Positions 25,646-33,767 of a stretch of 42,829 nt of DNA are shown one piece after another. The position numbers and the translations under genes were made by a program. Origin of the DNA: JACCTH01 sp036556085 (GTDB lineage: Bacteria > Actinomycetota > Acidimicrobiia > Spongiisociales > ZC4RG35); contig DATBKE010000040.1 of assembly GCA_036556085.1 (NCBI GenBank), forward strand, positions 1 through 42,829, in the 5' to 3' direction. Position 1 is the first letter of the stretch. Each line of letters opens with the position of its first letter. The notes under the pieces are model-generated. The model was not told the origin of the DNA, made no database searches, and worked only from the letters and a program-made list of their open reading frames with translations.

Positions 25646-26746
25646 CTAGGAGGCGGCTTCCTGTTCGTGCTCCTCGGAGATAGAAGAGAGCTTCTCCAGG
25701 TCTTCGGCGATCACAACAACCTCGTCCCCGGGAGCAATCAAAATGCCGGGGCCAGGATTGGTCATGATGTTGCCGTCGCGGGCCAGCGCGAGGAGGGTGG
25801 CATCGTTTTCTTGTTTCAAGCGTTGAGACGCCTCAAGAACCGAGGTGCCGATCATGCTTGCGGGCACCCGAATCCTGTAGAGCTCGGATCCGTGACCGCC
25901 CGAGACCATGTCCGTGACAAGGTCACCCAAACCCGGGTAGAGAGCGGTGCGGGCAAGGAGACGCGAGGCGAGCTTGGAAGTCACCAACACCTCATCCACA
26001 TCGGCCCGCTTGAAATGGGAGACATGCTTGGGATTGTTCACCTCTACTACGGTCCTCACCTCAGGGGCAAGCGCTTCAATTGCCAGCACCGTCAGGATCG
26101 AGTGCATGTCGGCATCGTCGGTTCCGTCCCGGGGACAGATGATCGCCGCGCGAGCACAGTCGATTCCGGCTCGTTTGAGGTCGTCCTCGTTGGAGCCGTC
26201 CCCGCGCACGAAGTAAACCCCGTCCCCCGCCGGATTGCGTTCCGCCGGGTCCACAACGACTACGCGCACGGCGTAATCGTCGGACCGAAGCTCCTCGATG
26301 AGTTCTCGCGCGGTCGAGTTCCACCCACAAACCACCACATGGTCATTGAATCCGGCCGATCCCATGCCTTGACCCTCCTTCAGAAGCAGATCAATTACGA
26401 ACCCCACCAACGCTCCGGTGATAGTGGCGACGATTGCCACCCCAAACAGATTCAGCATCCATGACGTGATCCAGCCCCAGGGACCGGAGACGAAGTCCGA
26501 CTGGCCCTGGCCCATCACGGTGGTAACCGCCCAATAGAAAGAGGCGAAGTATCGCCGCGGCGTGACCTCGGTGATCTCATTCTCGGTCAGGGTCACAACG
26601 GCGGCGGCCATGGCAAGGATCACTAACAAGCCCAGAATCATCTTCCGGGTGACCTTCCCCTCGAATTGGCGGGTGACCCGTCGCACGTGCCAGGCAATCC
26701 GACGGAAGAAAGGGACCCCGAAGAAGTTGAGGAGTCGCCGGCGCAT
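25646..26746 (-). CDS. RCK/TrkA-type ion channel with unusual selectivity filter
   Basis: A 366-residue protein with a basic N-terminus, TM1 (about 36-54), a pore loop, TM2 (about 92-115), then TrkA_N (DHVVVCGWNSTARELIEEL, Rossmann fold) and TrkA_C (about 280-360). The layout is that of an MthK-like two-helix channel. The pore loop reads FYWAVTTVMGQGQSD where potassium channels have TVGYGD. The glycine pair and tyrosine are not kept, so potassium selectivity is doubtful. It starts with ATG 26746 and TAGTCT lies nine bases upstream; divergent from dapB. Confidence 0.85.
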   Translation of the reverse strand: MRRRLLNFFGVPFFRRIAWHVRRVTRQFEGKVTRKMILGLLVILAMAAAVVTLTENEITEVTPRRYFASFYWAVTTVMGQGQSDFVSGPWGWITSWMLNLFGVAIVATITGALVGFVIDLLLKEGQGMGSAGFNDHVVVCGWNSTARELIEELRSDDYAVRVVVVDPAERNPAGDGVYFVRGDGSNEDDLKRAGIDCARAAIICPRDGTDDADMHSILTVLAIEALAPEVRTVVEVNNPKHVSHFKRADVDEVLVTSKLASRLLARTALYPGLGDLVTDMVSGGHGSELYRIRVPASMIGTSVLEASQRLKQENDATLLALARDGNIMTNPGPGILIAPGDEVVVIAEDLEKLSSISEEHEQEAAS

Positions 26747-26775
26747 TTGGCCGGCAGACTACCGATACCTATTTT
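26747..26775 (+). promoter_or_regulatory. Probable dapB promoter
   Basis: TTGGCC (26747-26752), 17-base spacer, TATTTT (26770-26775). The opposite strand of the same stretch holds TAGTCT (26761-26756), nine bases before the channel gene's ATG, so the 58-base divergent gap serves both directions. Confidence 0.4.
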
Positions 26776-26804
26776 GCCGACGACGGCGAAGGAGCCAGCA
26801 CAAC

Positions 26805-27569
26805 ATCGACGACAACAAGATTCGGGTTTGCATCGCTGGTATCACTGGCTGGGTGGGCCGTCCTTTGGCCGAGGCCGTTGCCGCCACTTCCGATCTCAAG
26901 CTGGTCAGCGGAGTGGCCCGCTCGGACCCCACCCATTTTCCTTCGGTTGAGGCTGCGCTCGACTCATCGCCCACGGATGTCCTCATCGATTACACGTCGG
27001 CTGCGTCGGTGAAGTCCAACATCCTCGCCGCCATCGCCCGAGGCGTCGGTGTGGTTGTTGGCTCGAGTGGAATGTCCGCCGACGACTACGACGAGATTGA
27101 CGCCAAGGCCCGGGAAGAAGGGACGGGGGTGATCGCGGCCGGCAACTTTTCGATCACTGCCGCCCTACTTCTCCGCTTTGCCAGCGAAGCGGCCCGCCAT
27201 GTCGGGGCCTGGGAGGTCATTGACTATGCGAGCCTGGCAAAACCCGACGCTCCTAGCGGAACCGCCCGCGAGTTAGCCGAACGCCTGAGCGCCGTCCGCA
27301 CGCCTGCCACCGGTGTCTCCATCGAGCAGATGCTGGGCAAAAAGGAATCCCGGGGCGCTGACTTCGGAGGCACCCGAGTCCACTCGTTGCGGCTGCCGAG
27401 CTTCTCGGTCTCGACCGAGGCAATCTTCGCTGCCGAAGACGAGCGGCTCTCGATCCGCCATGACGCCGGGGCATCGGCCGCTCCCTACATCGCCGGAACC
27501 CTGCTGGCCACCCGCGCCGTGGTCGGACGCCGCGGTCTCACCCGGGGTCTCGACCAACTCCTGTTTTGA
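26805..27569 (+). CDS. dapB: DapB-family dihydrodipicolinate reductase
   Basis: Predicted NAD(P)H-dependent reductase of lysine/diaminopimelate synthesis, about 254 residues. Landmarks: IRVCIAGITGWVGRP (nucleotide-binding Rossmann start), VVVGSSGMSADD, AAGNFSI, KPDAPSGTARELA and the C-terminal IRHDAGASAAPYIAGTL. The catalytic-site E-x-H-H-x-x-K is DYASLAK here, so both histidines are absent while the lysine remains. No ATG, GTG or TTG lies between the antisense channel gene and the Rossmann motif. AAGGAG at 26789-26794 is ten bases before an ATC at 26805, which I use as start; ATT 26820 is an alternative. The start is provisional. Confidence 0.8.
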   Translation: MDDNKIRVCIAGITGWVGRPLAEAVAATSDLKLVSGVARSDPTHFPSVEAALDSSPTDVLIDYTSAASVKSNILAAIARGVGVVVGSSGMSADDYDEIDAKAREEGTGVIAAGNFSITAALLLRFASEAARHVGAWEVIDYASLAKPDAPSGTARELAERLSAVRTPATGVSIEQMLGKKESRGADFGGTRVHSLRLPSFSVSTEAIFAAEDERLSIRHDAGASAAPYIAGTLLATRAVVGRRGLTRGLDQLLF

Positions 27570-27637
27570 GATGGAAGATGGAAGATGGAAGATGGAAGGT
27601 GGAAGATGGAAGATGGAAGATGGAAGATGGAAGATGG
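27570..27637. repeat. Tandem heptamer array
   Basis: About 9.7 copies of GATGGAA directly after the dapB stop. The fifth unit reads GGTGGAA; all others are exact. Purine-only apart from T, strongly strand-asymmetric. Lies between two convergent genes. Confidence 0.95.
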
Positions 27638-27642
27638 TGTGC

Positions 27643-27680
27643 TGTCTTGAGTCTTTTGTCTTGAGTCTTTTGTCTTTGTC
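27643..27680. repeat. Two-copy 14-base tandem repeat
   Basis: TGTCTTGAGTCTTT occurs twice (27643-27656, 27657-27670), followed by a partial TGTCTTT and the icmF stop. The plus strand is pyrimidine-rich, the reverse bias of the adjacent heptamer array. Confidence 0.9.
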
Positions 27681-30600
27681 CTACATGTTCCGGCGGTATT
27701 GGCCGCCCACGTCGTAAAGAGCGGAGCTGATCTGGCTCAGGGTGGCGACCTTGGTGGTCTCCATCAGGATCTCGAAAAGGTTCGCTCCCGCAAGCGCCGC
27801 CGCCTGGAGTTCGCCCAACGCTTTCGGCGCTTCCTTCTCGTAGTGGGCCTGTACAGCGCGAACATTCTGAATCAGGCGGTCTTTGTCGGCGTCGGTGGAG
27901 CGGACGAGCTTGTCCGGCACCATGAACGGCGAGCCCTCCGTCGAGAGAAAGGTGTTGACGCCGACGATCGGATACTCGCCTGACTCTTTCAGCTTCTCGT
28001 AATACAGCGATTCCTCCTGGATCTTGGCCCGCTGGTATTGGCGTTCCATCGCCCCCAGCACTCCGCCACGAGACGAGATGCGGTCGAACTCGTCGAGCAC
28101 GGCCTCCTCCACCAAGTCGGTCAGGTACTCGATGATGAAGGAACCCTGCAGGGGGTTCTCGTTCTTGGCCAGACCAAGTTCTCGGTTGATGATCAGCTGG
28201 ATCGCCAGGGCCCGGCGCACCGAGTCCTCAGTGGGAGTGGTGATCGCCTCATCGAAGGCGTTGGTATGGAGGCTATTGGTGTTGTCATAGATGGCGTAGA
28301 GGGCTTGAAGGGTGGTGCGGATGTCATTGAATCCGATCTCCTGGGCATGGAGTGATCGACCCGACGTCTGAGCGTGGTACTTCAGCATCTGGCTGCGTTC
28401 GTTCCCGCCGTACTTCTCCTTGATCGCCTTCGCCCAGATCCGCCGCGCCACCCGTCCGATCACCGCGTACTCAGGATCGATCCCATTTGAGAAGAAAAAT
28501 GAGAGGTTGGGGGCGAAGTCGTCGATCTTCATCCCCCTTGACAGGTAGTACTCGACGTAGGTGAAGCCGTTGGCGAGGGTGAATGCGAGCTGGGTGATCG
28601 GGTTAGCGCCGGCCTCGGCCATGTGATATCCCGAAATCGAGACCGAATAGAAGTTGTCCACCGAGTTGTCGACGAAGTACTGCTGAATGTCTCCCATCAT
28701 CCGCAAGGAGAACTCCGTCGAGAAGATGCAGGTGTTCTGGGCTTGATCCTCCTTGAGGATGTCGGCCTGGACGGTCCCCCTGACGCGGGCGAGAGTCTCG
28801 GCTTTGATTCGTCGGTAGACATCCTCGGGCAGAACCTGATCGCCGGTGATCCCGAGCAACATCAGCCCGAGCCCGTCGTTTCCGGGCGGAAGCTCCCCGT
28901 GGTACTGAGGCTGAGTCTGGCCCCGATACAGCTCGGCCAGCCGCTCCCTGACCTGTTCCTCGAGGCCTTCGGCCCTGATGTGCTTTTCGCAGGCCTGATC
29001 GATTGCCGCATTGAGAAAGAAGCCAAGAATTATCGGAGCGGGTCCGTTGATGGTCATCGAGACCGAGGTGGTTGGATCGGAAAGGTCGAATCCCGAATAG
29101 AGCTTTTTGGCTTCGTCGAGGGTTGCCACCGACACTCCTGAATTGCCCACCTTGCCGTAAATGTCGGGACGCTCGTGAGGATCCTCGCCGTACAGCGTCA
29201 CCGAATCGAAGGCGGTCGATAGCCGCTTGGCCGGCATGCCCTGAGCCAGATAGTGAAAGCGCCGGTTGGTCTGTTCGGCGGGGCCCTCGCCGGCAAACAT
29301 GCGCGTGGGATCTTCGGCCGTCCGCTTGAACGGATAGATCCCGGCCGTATAAGGAAAGCTCCCCGGAAGGTTCTCCTGCAGCAGCCAGGCCAATCGGTCA
29401 CCCCATCCCCGCATGCGGGGCACCGCCACTTTGGGGATGCGAGAGTGGGCGAGGGATTCGGAGCTGATCGGTACCGAAACCTCGCGTCCTCTGACCATGA
29501 AGACGTAGTTCTCCTGGCCGTAGGCTCCCATCCGCTGCTCCCAGCCCTCGAGGCGAACGAGGTTGTCAGGCTCGACCCGGGATCGAGCCTCCTCGATTTT
29601 TTCCCGATCGGCCCCGGCAAGCAAGCGGTAGTACTCCTCGGCCACCGCGGCCTGCTCAGCGGCCCAGCGGTCATAGCCGCGAATGGTTTCCGTCACCTCG
29701 GCGAGATACCGAACCCTCCCCGGGGGCACCACGGCCTGTTTCTCGACCGAGTCGACAACCAATTCCAACGAAGTGTTGAGCGCCGATCCGGTTTTCTCGT
29801 TCAACGCCTCGAGAAACGAGCGATAGAAGCGATTGGTACCGGGATCGTTGAAGTCCGAGGCAATGGTCGGATACACCGGAAGCTCATCGTCTGGGCCCTC
29901 GAACCGCACCCGATTCCGCCGGTACTGCTTGCGAACCTCGCGCAGGGCGTCGTCGGCCCCTTGCTTGTCCGATTTGTTGATGGCCACCAGATCGGCGAAA
30001 TCGAGCATGTCGATCTTCTCGAGCTGCGAGGCCGCCCCGTACTCAGGAGTCATCACGTACAAGGACAGGTCGGCCACATCCACGATCTCGGTGTCGGATT
30101 GGCCGATTCCAGAGGTCTCGAGAATCACGAGGTCATATCCGGCCACGGTGACAGCGTTCACCGCGGCGCCCACAGCCGGTGAGAGAGCGAGATTGGGTTG
30201 ACGGGTGGCCATCGAACGCATATAGGCGCGGGGATGAGGGATCGAGTTCATTCGTATGCGGTCGCCAAGCAAGGCCCCGCCGCTTCGCCGTTTGGAGGGA
30301 TCGACCGAGATCACCGCCACCCGGCGCTCGGGAAAATCGAGCAGAAAGCGCCTCATCATCTCGTCAACCAGCGAGGACTTGCCGGATCCGCCGGTGCCTG
30401 TGACCCCGACCACGGGAACTTTGAGTGATGCTGCCTGCGAGGCCAGCTCGTCAAAGAGATCCTGGTATTTCTCCGGCCAGTTCTCGGCCGCCGAGATCAG
30501 CCGACCCAATGTGCCGCGGTCTGCCTTGGCAACGTCGATCGCCTCGTCGAGCTCCCCGGTTGGGTAGTCGGCTTGGGCAAGCATGTCGTTCACCATTCCT

Positions 30601-30995
30601 TGCAGGCCGAGCTCGCGCCCGTCGTCGGGGGAATAGATCCGGGTGATGCCATAGGCCATCAACTCGGCCCCCTCGGCGGGAAGGATCGTTCCCCCACCAC
30701 CGCCGAAGACCCGAATCTCGGGACGATCCGCGTCGATCAGCAGGTCGCGGATATACCGGAAGAACTCCATGTGCCCGCCCTGATACGAGGTGACAGCGAT
30801 CGCTTGCACATCTTCCTCCACCGCCGTGTCGACGATGTCGGTCCCGGTCCGGTTGTGCCCGAGATGGATCACCTCGGCTCCCGAGGCTTGCAACATCCGA
30901 CGGAAGACGTTGATCGAGGCGTCGTGACCGTCGAAAAGTGTTGTCGCGGTGACAAACCGAACCTTGTTGACGGGCTCGTAAATCGCAACGGCCAT
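27681..30995 (-). CDS. icmF: Fused isobutyryl-CoA mutase (IcmF)
   Basis: B12-dependent mutase of 1104 residues interconverting isobutyryl-CoA and n-butyryl-CoA, fused to its own G-protein chaperone. Order: B12-binding domain (1-140; DGHDAS with ligand His24, and a GGGGG loop), MeaB-like GTPase (about 190-420; P-loop GTGGSGKSS at 200-208, NKSDKQG), then the large mutase domain (about 530-1104) with SISGYHMAEAGA. Aligning back from the YH pair, the position of the MCM substrate arginine (R of RNTYIY) is Gln753 (QNTCIF), the isobutyryl-type residue. It is therefore not methylmalonyl-CoA mutase. TAGTTT lies eight bases before the ATG. Confidence 0.95.
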   Translation of the reverse strand: MAVAIYEPVNKVRFVTATTLFDGHDASINVFRRMLQASGAEVIHLGHNRTGTDIVDTAVEEDVQAIAVTSYQGGHMEFFRYIRDLLIDADRPEIRVFGGGGGTILPAEGAELMAYGITRIYSPDDGRELGLQGMVNDMLAQADYPTGELDEAIDVAKADRGTLGRLISAAENWPEKYQDLFDELASQAASLKVPVVGVTGTGGSGKSSLVDEMMRRFLLDFPERRVAVISVDPSKRRSGGALLGDRIRMNSIPHPRAYMRSMATRQPNLALSPAVGAAVNAVTVAGYDLVILETSGIGQSDTEIVDVADLSLYVMTPEYGAASQLEKIDMLDFADLVAINKSDKQGADDALREVRKQYRRNRVRFEGPDDELPVYPTIASDFNDPGTNRFYRSFLEALNEKTGSALNTSLELVVDSVEKQAVVPPGRVRYLAEVTETIRGYDRWAAEQAAVAEEYYRLLAGADREKIEEARSRVEPDNLVRLEGWEQRMGAYGQENYVFMVRGREVSVPISSESLAHSRIPKVAVPRMRGWGDRLAWLLQENLPGSFPYTAGIYPFKRTAEDPTRMFAGEGPAEQTNRRFHYLAQGMPAKRLSTAFDSVTLYGEDPHERPDIYGKVGNSGVSVATLDEAKKLYSGFDLSDPTTSVSMTINGPAPIILGFFLNAAIDQACEKHIRAEGLEEQVRERLAELYRGQTQPQYHGELPPGNDGLGLMLLGITGDQVLPEDVYRRIKAETLARVRGTVQADILKEDQAQNTCIFSTEFSLRMMGDIQQYFVDNSVDNFYSVSISGYHMAEAGANPITQLAFTLANGFTYVEYYLSRGMKIDDFAPNLSFFFSNGIDPEYAVIGRVARRIWAKAIKEKYGGNERSQMLKYHAQTSGRSLHAQEIGFNDIRTTLQALYAIYDNTNSLHTNAFDEAITTPTEDSVRRALAIQLIINRELGLAKNENPLQGSFIIEYLTDLVEEAVLDEFDRISSRGGVLGAMERQYQRAKIQEESLYYEKLKESGEYPIVGVNTFLSTEGSPFMVPDKLVRSTDADKDRLIQNVRAVQAHYEKEAPKALGELQAAALAGANLFEILMETTKVATLSQISSALYDVGGQYRRNM

Positions 30996-31003
30996 TCGGG
31001 ACC

Positions 31004-31009
31004 AAACTA
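31004..31009 (-). promoter_or_regulatory. Probable -10 box of icmF
   Basis: TAGTTT on the minus strand, eight bases before the icmF ATG. The -35 region is weak. Confidence 0.3.
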
Positions 31010-31059
31010 GCCCGGTACGGGAGCGAAAACCCCGGTCCGGTAAAGGAACTCCGACGCGT

Positions 31060-31065
31060 TACGCT
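31060..31065 (+). promoter_or_regulatory. Probable -10 box of the ferredoxin gene
   Basis: TACGCT, nine bases before the ATG at 31075. Confidence 0.3.
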
Positions 31066-31074
31066 GGTTGAGAC

Positions 31075-31374
31075 ATGGCGACAGCAACGAAATTGCAGGT
31101 GTGGATCGATCAGGACTTATGCACGGGAGACGGCATCTGTGAAGAGATCACCCCTGACGTCTTTGTCGCCCGCGACGATGGCCTCTGGGTGGTCAAGGAG
31201 GAGGCGAAGCACTTCGGCAAAACCGTCGTCTACGACGGGCTGGATGGCGACGGTCATGGGCCCGACGGTTCCCGTGGTGTGGCCCGGATCCCTGATCATC
31301 TGATCCAGGACGCACTCGAGTCGGCTGAGGAATGCCCGGGCGAGTGCATCATGATCGAGCCCATCGCCAAGTAG
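31075..31374 (+). CDS. Small ferredoxin, probably single-cluster type
   Basis: A 99-residue acidic electron carrier. The N-terminal cluster motif CTGDGICEEITPDVF and the C-terminal EECPGECIMIEP match single-cluster ferredoxins of the type that serve P450s in actinobacteria. With C-x5-C and CPGEC, a [3Fe-4S] or [4Fe-4S] cluster is possible. The middle (VVYDGLDGDGHGPDGSRGVARIPDHL) is longer than in the shortest members. Divergent from icmF; no P450 or reductase is in the window, so the partner is unknown. Confidence 0.88.
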   Translation: MATATKLQVWIDQDLCTGDGICEEITPDVFVARDDGLWVVKEEAKHFGKTVVYDGLDGDGHGPDGSRGVARIPDHLIQDALESAEECPGECIMIEPIAK

Positions 31375-31387
31375 GACCACCACAACC

Positions 31388-31439
31388 GCGAACCCAGGGT
31401 TGGTAGGCCGCCTGTACCTATCTACCAGCCCAGAGAATG
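31388..31439. repeat. 52-base dispersed repeat, copy B
   Basis: Ungapped match (42/52) to 15745-15796. It lies between the convergent ends of the ferredoxin and the membrane protein. Here TGGTAG and CTACCA also pair across the second half, so it could act as a bidirectional terminator. Confidence 0.7.
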
Positions 31440-31446
31440 CCCTTGA

Positions 31447-32790
31447 CTACCCCGTTGGGTCGGAACTTCGTAGCCAGACCCGGATCGAGCGGGGGCTCAT
31501 CGCCTCGTCAATAGTCGAAACCAACTCGGTGGCGACCGACTCCAGTGAGGTCTCGGTTCCGAGCCGACGACTGATGCCTTCCATGATCAAAGCGGCGTCA
31601 TAGCGCCCTCGATCGAAGGCCCGATCGATGACCCCTTGCGCCCATCGACGGGCAGGCCCAAACATCAATGTGATTACGACCGTTGAGCCGACTAGCGCCA
31701 GATCCGAGGCCACCACCTCACCGAGGAGCAGGCCCAATGCCCGGCTGGAGAGGAAGACTGCAGCCAAACCCATGCCCACCAACAACGCAGTCAGCAGGGC
31801 ATAGACCAGGGCGCGATTGATCAAAAAGCGAACGTCGAAAAGCTGGCGCCGCATCACCGACCAACCAATGGAAAGGGGAAGGAAGACGACCACGACGCCG
31901 AGGAGAAGCAGCAGGATCACTTCGTAAAAAGCCACCAACTCGGGTGTCACGACACCGAGATCGAGAATTCCCTCTCCCAGATCGGGGTCGAGGACGACGA
32001 GAAGCGTGAAGACGGCCGCACCGAGAAACACGGAACCCAGCACCAGGCGCGTCTGCCAGCGTTCTTCCTTGGTTGAGACCTTTGCGTATCGATAGATCTG
32101 CGCTGCGACTCCAGCCAGGGGCAGCCCCCACACCCAGATGAGCTGGGCGGCTGCCGGATACGTCGTGATCGCGAACACGCCTGGGAAAACAGCCCAAAGA
32201 GCCGCAAAAGTGACCATGAAGAGCAGGAGCCAGCGACTGAACTTCGGCACGAATCGACCGTCGGGCAGCAAGAGCAGCGCCGCCAATGATGAGATTCCCG
32301 CGATCGACCTTCCGAACTGGGGCCACGGGGAGGCAGCCTGACCAATGAAGGCCACCGCCGGAACCAGCTCGGGGCGGCGAGCCCGGATGAGTGCCATCGG
32401 AAGAAGCAACGCCGATCCGAGGCTGAGCAGCATCAGGGAAGTGACGAAGGCACCACGATCCTTGGGCTTGAGCACGTAGATCACCAGCCCAGTAAGAGCA
32501 AATAGCGACCAGCCAGCCAGCTGCCCGATAGCGAACCATCGGGCCAGCGCCACCTGTGAGATGCCGGCCCGAATAAGAGTCCTCGCCACCTCCTGCGAGA
32601 TTCCGAATACCCCCTCGCCGAAGACCAGGCCCGCTCGTGCCTGTCGAAGGAGCATCTGAAATCCCACCACGGCCAAAATCAGACAAAGCGCGAAGACGGT
32701 TCCCCACACGGCGACGTTCACGACCCAGCCCGCGGACGCGAGGAATCGCCGGCTCAGCGGTTCTGGGCGATGGGTCGCAGCTTCAATCAT
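31447..32790 (-). CDS. Multi-pass membrane protein of sensor-like type, no kinase domain
   Basis: A 447-residue protein with about ten hydrophobic helices up to residue 370. The segment RRQLFDVRFLINRALVYALLTALLV, then a last helix pair, then RWAQGVIDRAFDRGRYDAALIMEGISRRL, matches the membrane part of a large actinobacterial/chloroflexal family. In that family a GAF-like stub or histidine kinase can follow. Here the protein stops after SIRVWLRSSDPTG with no kinase or output domain. Role unknown; signal reception is inference. TAGTGT lies ten bases before the ATG. Confidence 0.75.
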   Translation of the reverse strand: MIEAATHRPEPLSRRFLASAGWVVNVAVWGTVFALCLILAVVGFQMLLRQARAGLVFGEGVFGISQEVARTLIRAGISQVALARWFAIGQLAGWSLFALTGLVIYVLKPKDRGAFVTSLMLLSLGSALLLPMALIRARRPELVPAVAFIGQAASPWPQFGRSIAGISSLAALLLLPDGRFVPKFSRWLLLFMVTFAALWAVFPGVFAITTYPAAAQLIWVWGLPLAGVAAQIYRYAKVSTKEERWQTRLVLGSVFLGAAVFTLLVVLDPDLGEGILDLGVVTPELVAFYEVILLLLLGVVVVFLPLSIGWSVMRRQLFDVRFLINRALVYALLTALLVGMGLAAVFLSSRALGLLLGEVVASDLALVGSTVVITLMFGPARRWAQGVIDRAFDRGRYDAALIMEGISRRLGTETSLESVATELVSTIDEAMSPRSIRVWLRSSDPTG

Positions 32791-32800
32791 TGGCCCGGGG

Positions 32801-32806
32801 ACACTA
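32801..32806 (-). promoter_or_regulatory. Probable -10 box of the 447-residue membrane protein gene
   Basis: TAGTGT on the minus strand, ten bases before the ATG at 32790. Confidence 0.3.
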
Positions 32807-32839
32807 CGTTACGAGCATCCTTACGAGTCAAGGGGCGGC

Positions 32840-33748
32840 TTGAACGCGCAAGCGAGCGTTACGTCGACAACGTGGTCCAGGGGTCGGAAGGTCGCATTCG
32901 CGATCCTCGCCGCGGCTTACGGGTTGCTGTTGGTCAGTCCTCTGTCGCTCTTACCGTACGCAGTCATCGGCTGGCTATTGACCGGCAACGGCACATCTCA
33001 TCGGGTGCACGAGGTGTCGATCGGGGTCATATTCGTGATCAGCTTGATCGGTGTTCTCGCCCAGGTGCGGTCAACGGCCACCAAGGTCGCCCCGATGCAG
33101 CAGGTAGCCGTACCGATCCTGGTTTTGATCATCATCGAGCTCCTGGTGAACGGCATTGGTCCTGACACCGGGTTTCTCTTTCTTTTGTTCGGTGTCTCTC
33201 CGATCCTTTTGGCGATCCTGCACCCCAGCCGACGTGAGGTCTTCAAACCGACTCCGAGACCCTCGAGAGCGCTTCTGGCCATGGCGGTGTTGCTGGCCGT
33301 CCCGGCGTTGATCTTCGCCGTCGCCCAGATCAGGGCCGGCGTGGAAGCGGCCGAACTCGGCGCTCCCGTGTTTGCGCAACTCGATATCGCCGACGACGCC
33401 ACTCCGGAGGAGTTCGAGCAGGCGATCTCCGAGATCTTCGATGAGCTCGGCGTTCCCGAGGAGCAAAGGGAGACGATCCAGCATTCGGGTCACTGGTCGG
33501 CGATGGCAGCGTTCGCCATCGGACTTGTGATCCTGGCCGTTCTGGTGGCGATCCGGGTCCGAGGCTTTCGGGCCACGGCCTGGTCGGTCGGGGCGGCAGT
33601 TGCCTATTACGGGATTGTTTCTCTGGCCACGCCCGACGACGCCTCATCCGCCGGTCTCGGCGGCATCCTCTGTCTGCTCTGGGGGGCAGCCTTCATCGCT
33701 TTCGCAGAGCGAAGCGCTCGCCCGGCCGATTTTTCTTCCGCCCTCTAG
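32840..33748 (+). CDS. Multi-pass membrane protein, unknown
   Basis: A 302-residue protein with about eight hydrophobic segments. A charged, acidic stretch (about 170-215; DIADDATPEEFEQAISEIFDELGVPEEQRETIQ) lies between helices four/five and the rest, probably as an external or cytosolic helical domain. I recognise no family or catalytic motif. TTG start at 32840, preceded by AGGGG four bases upstream. Divergent from the previous membrane protein with a 49-base gap, so a functional link is possible but unproven. Confidence 0.65.
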   Translation: MNAQASVTSTTWSRGRKVAFAILAAAYGLLLVSPLSLLPYAVIGWLLTGNGTSHRVHEVSIGVIFVISLIGVLAQVRSTATKVAPMQQVAVPILVLIIIELLVNGIGPDTGFLFLLFGVSPILLAILHPSRREVFKPTPRPSRALLAMAVLLAVPALIFAVAQIRAGVEAAELGAPVFAQLDIADDATPEEFEQAISEIFDELGVPEEQRETIQHSGHWSAMAAFAIGLVILAVLVAIRVRGFRATAWSVGAAVAYYGIVSLATPDDASSAGLGGILCLLWGAAFIAFAERSARPADFSSAL

Positions 33749-33767
33749 TCGGCGGGCCGAAAAGCGC

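Noticed and set aside
27570..27680. CRISPR array
   Set aside because: Repeats are contiguous 7- and 14-base units without spacers, and no cas genes are present.
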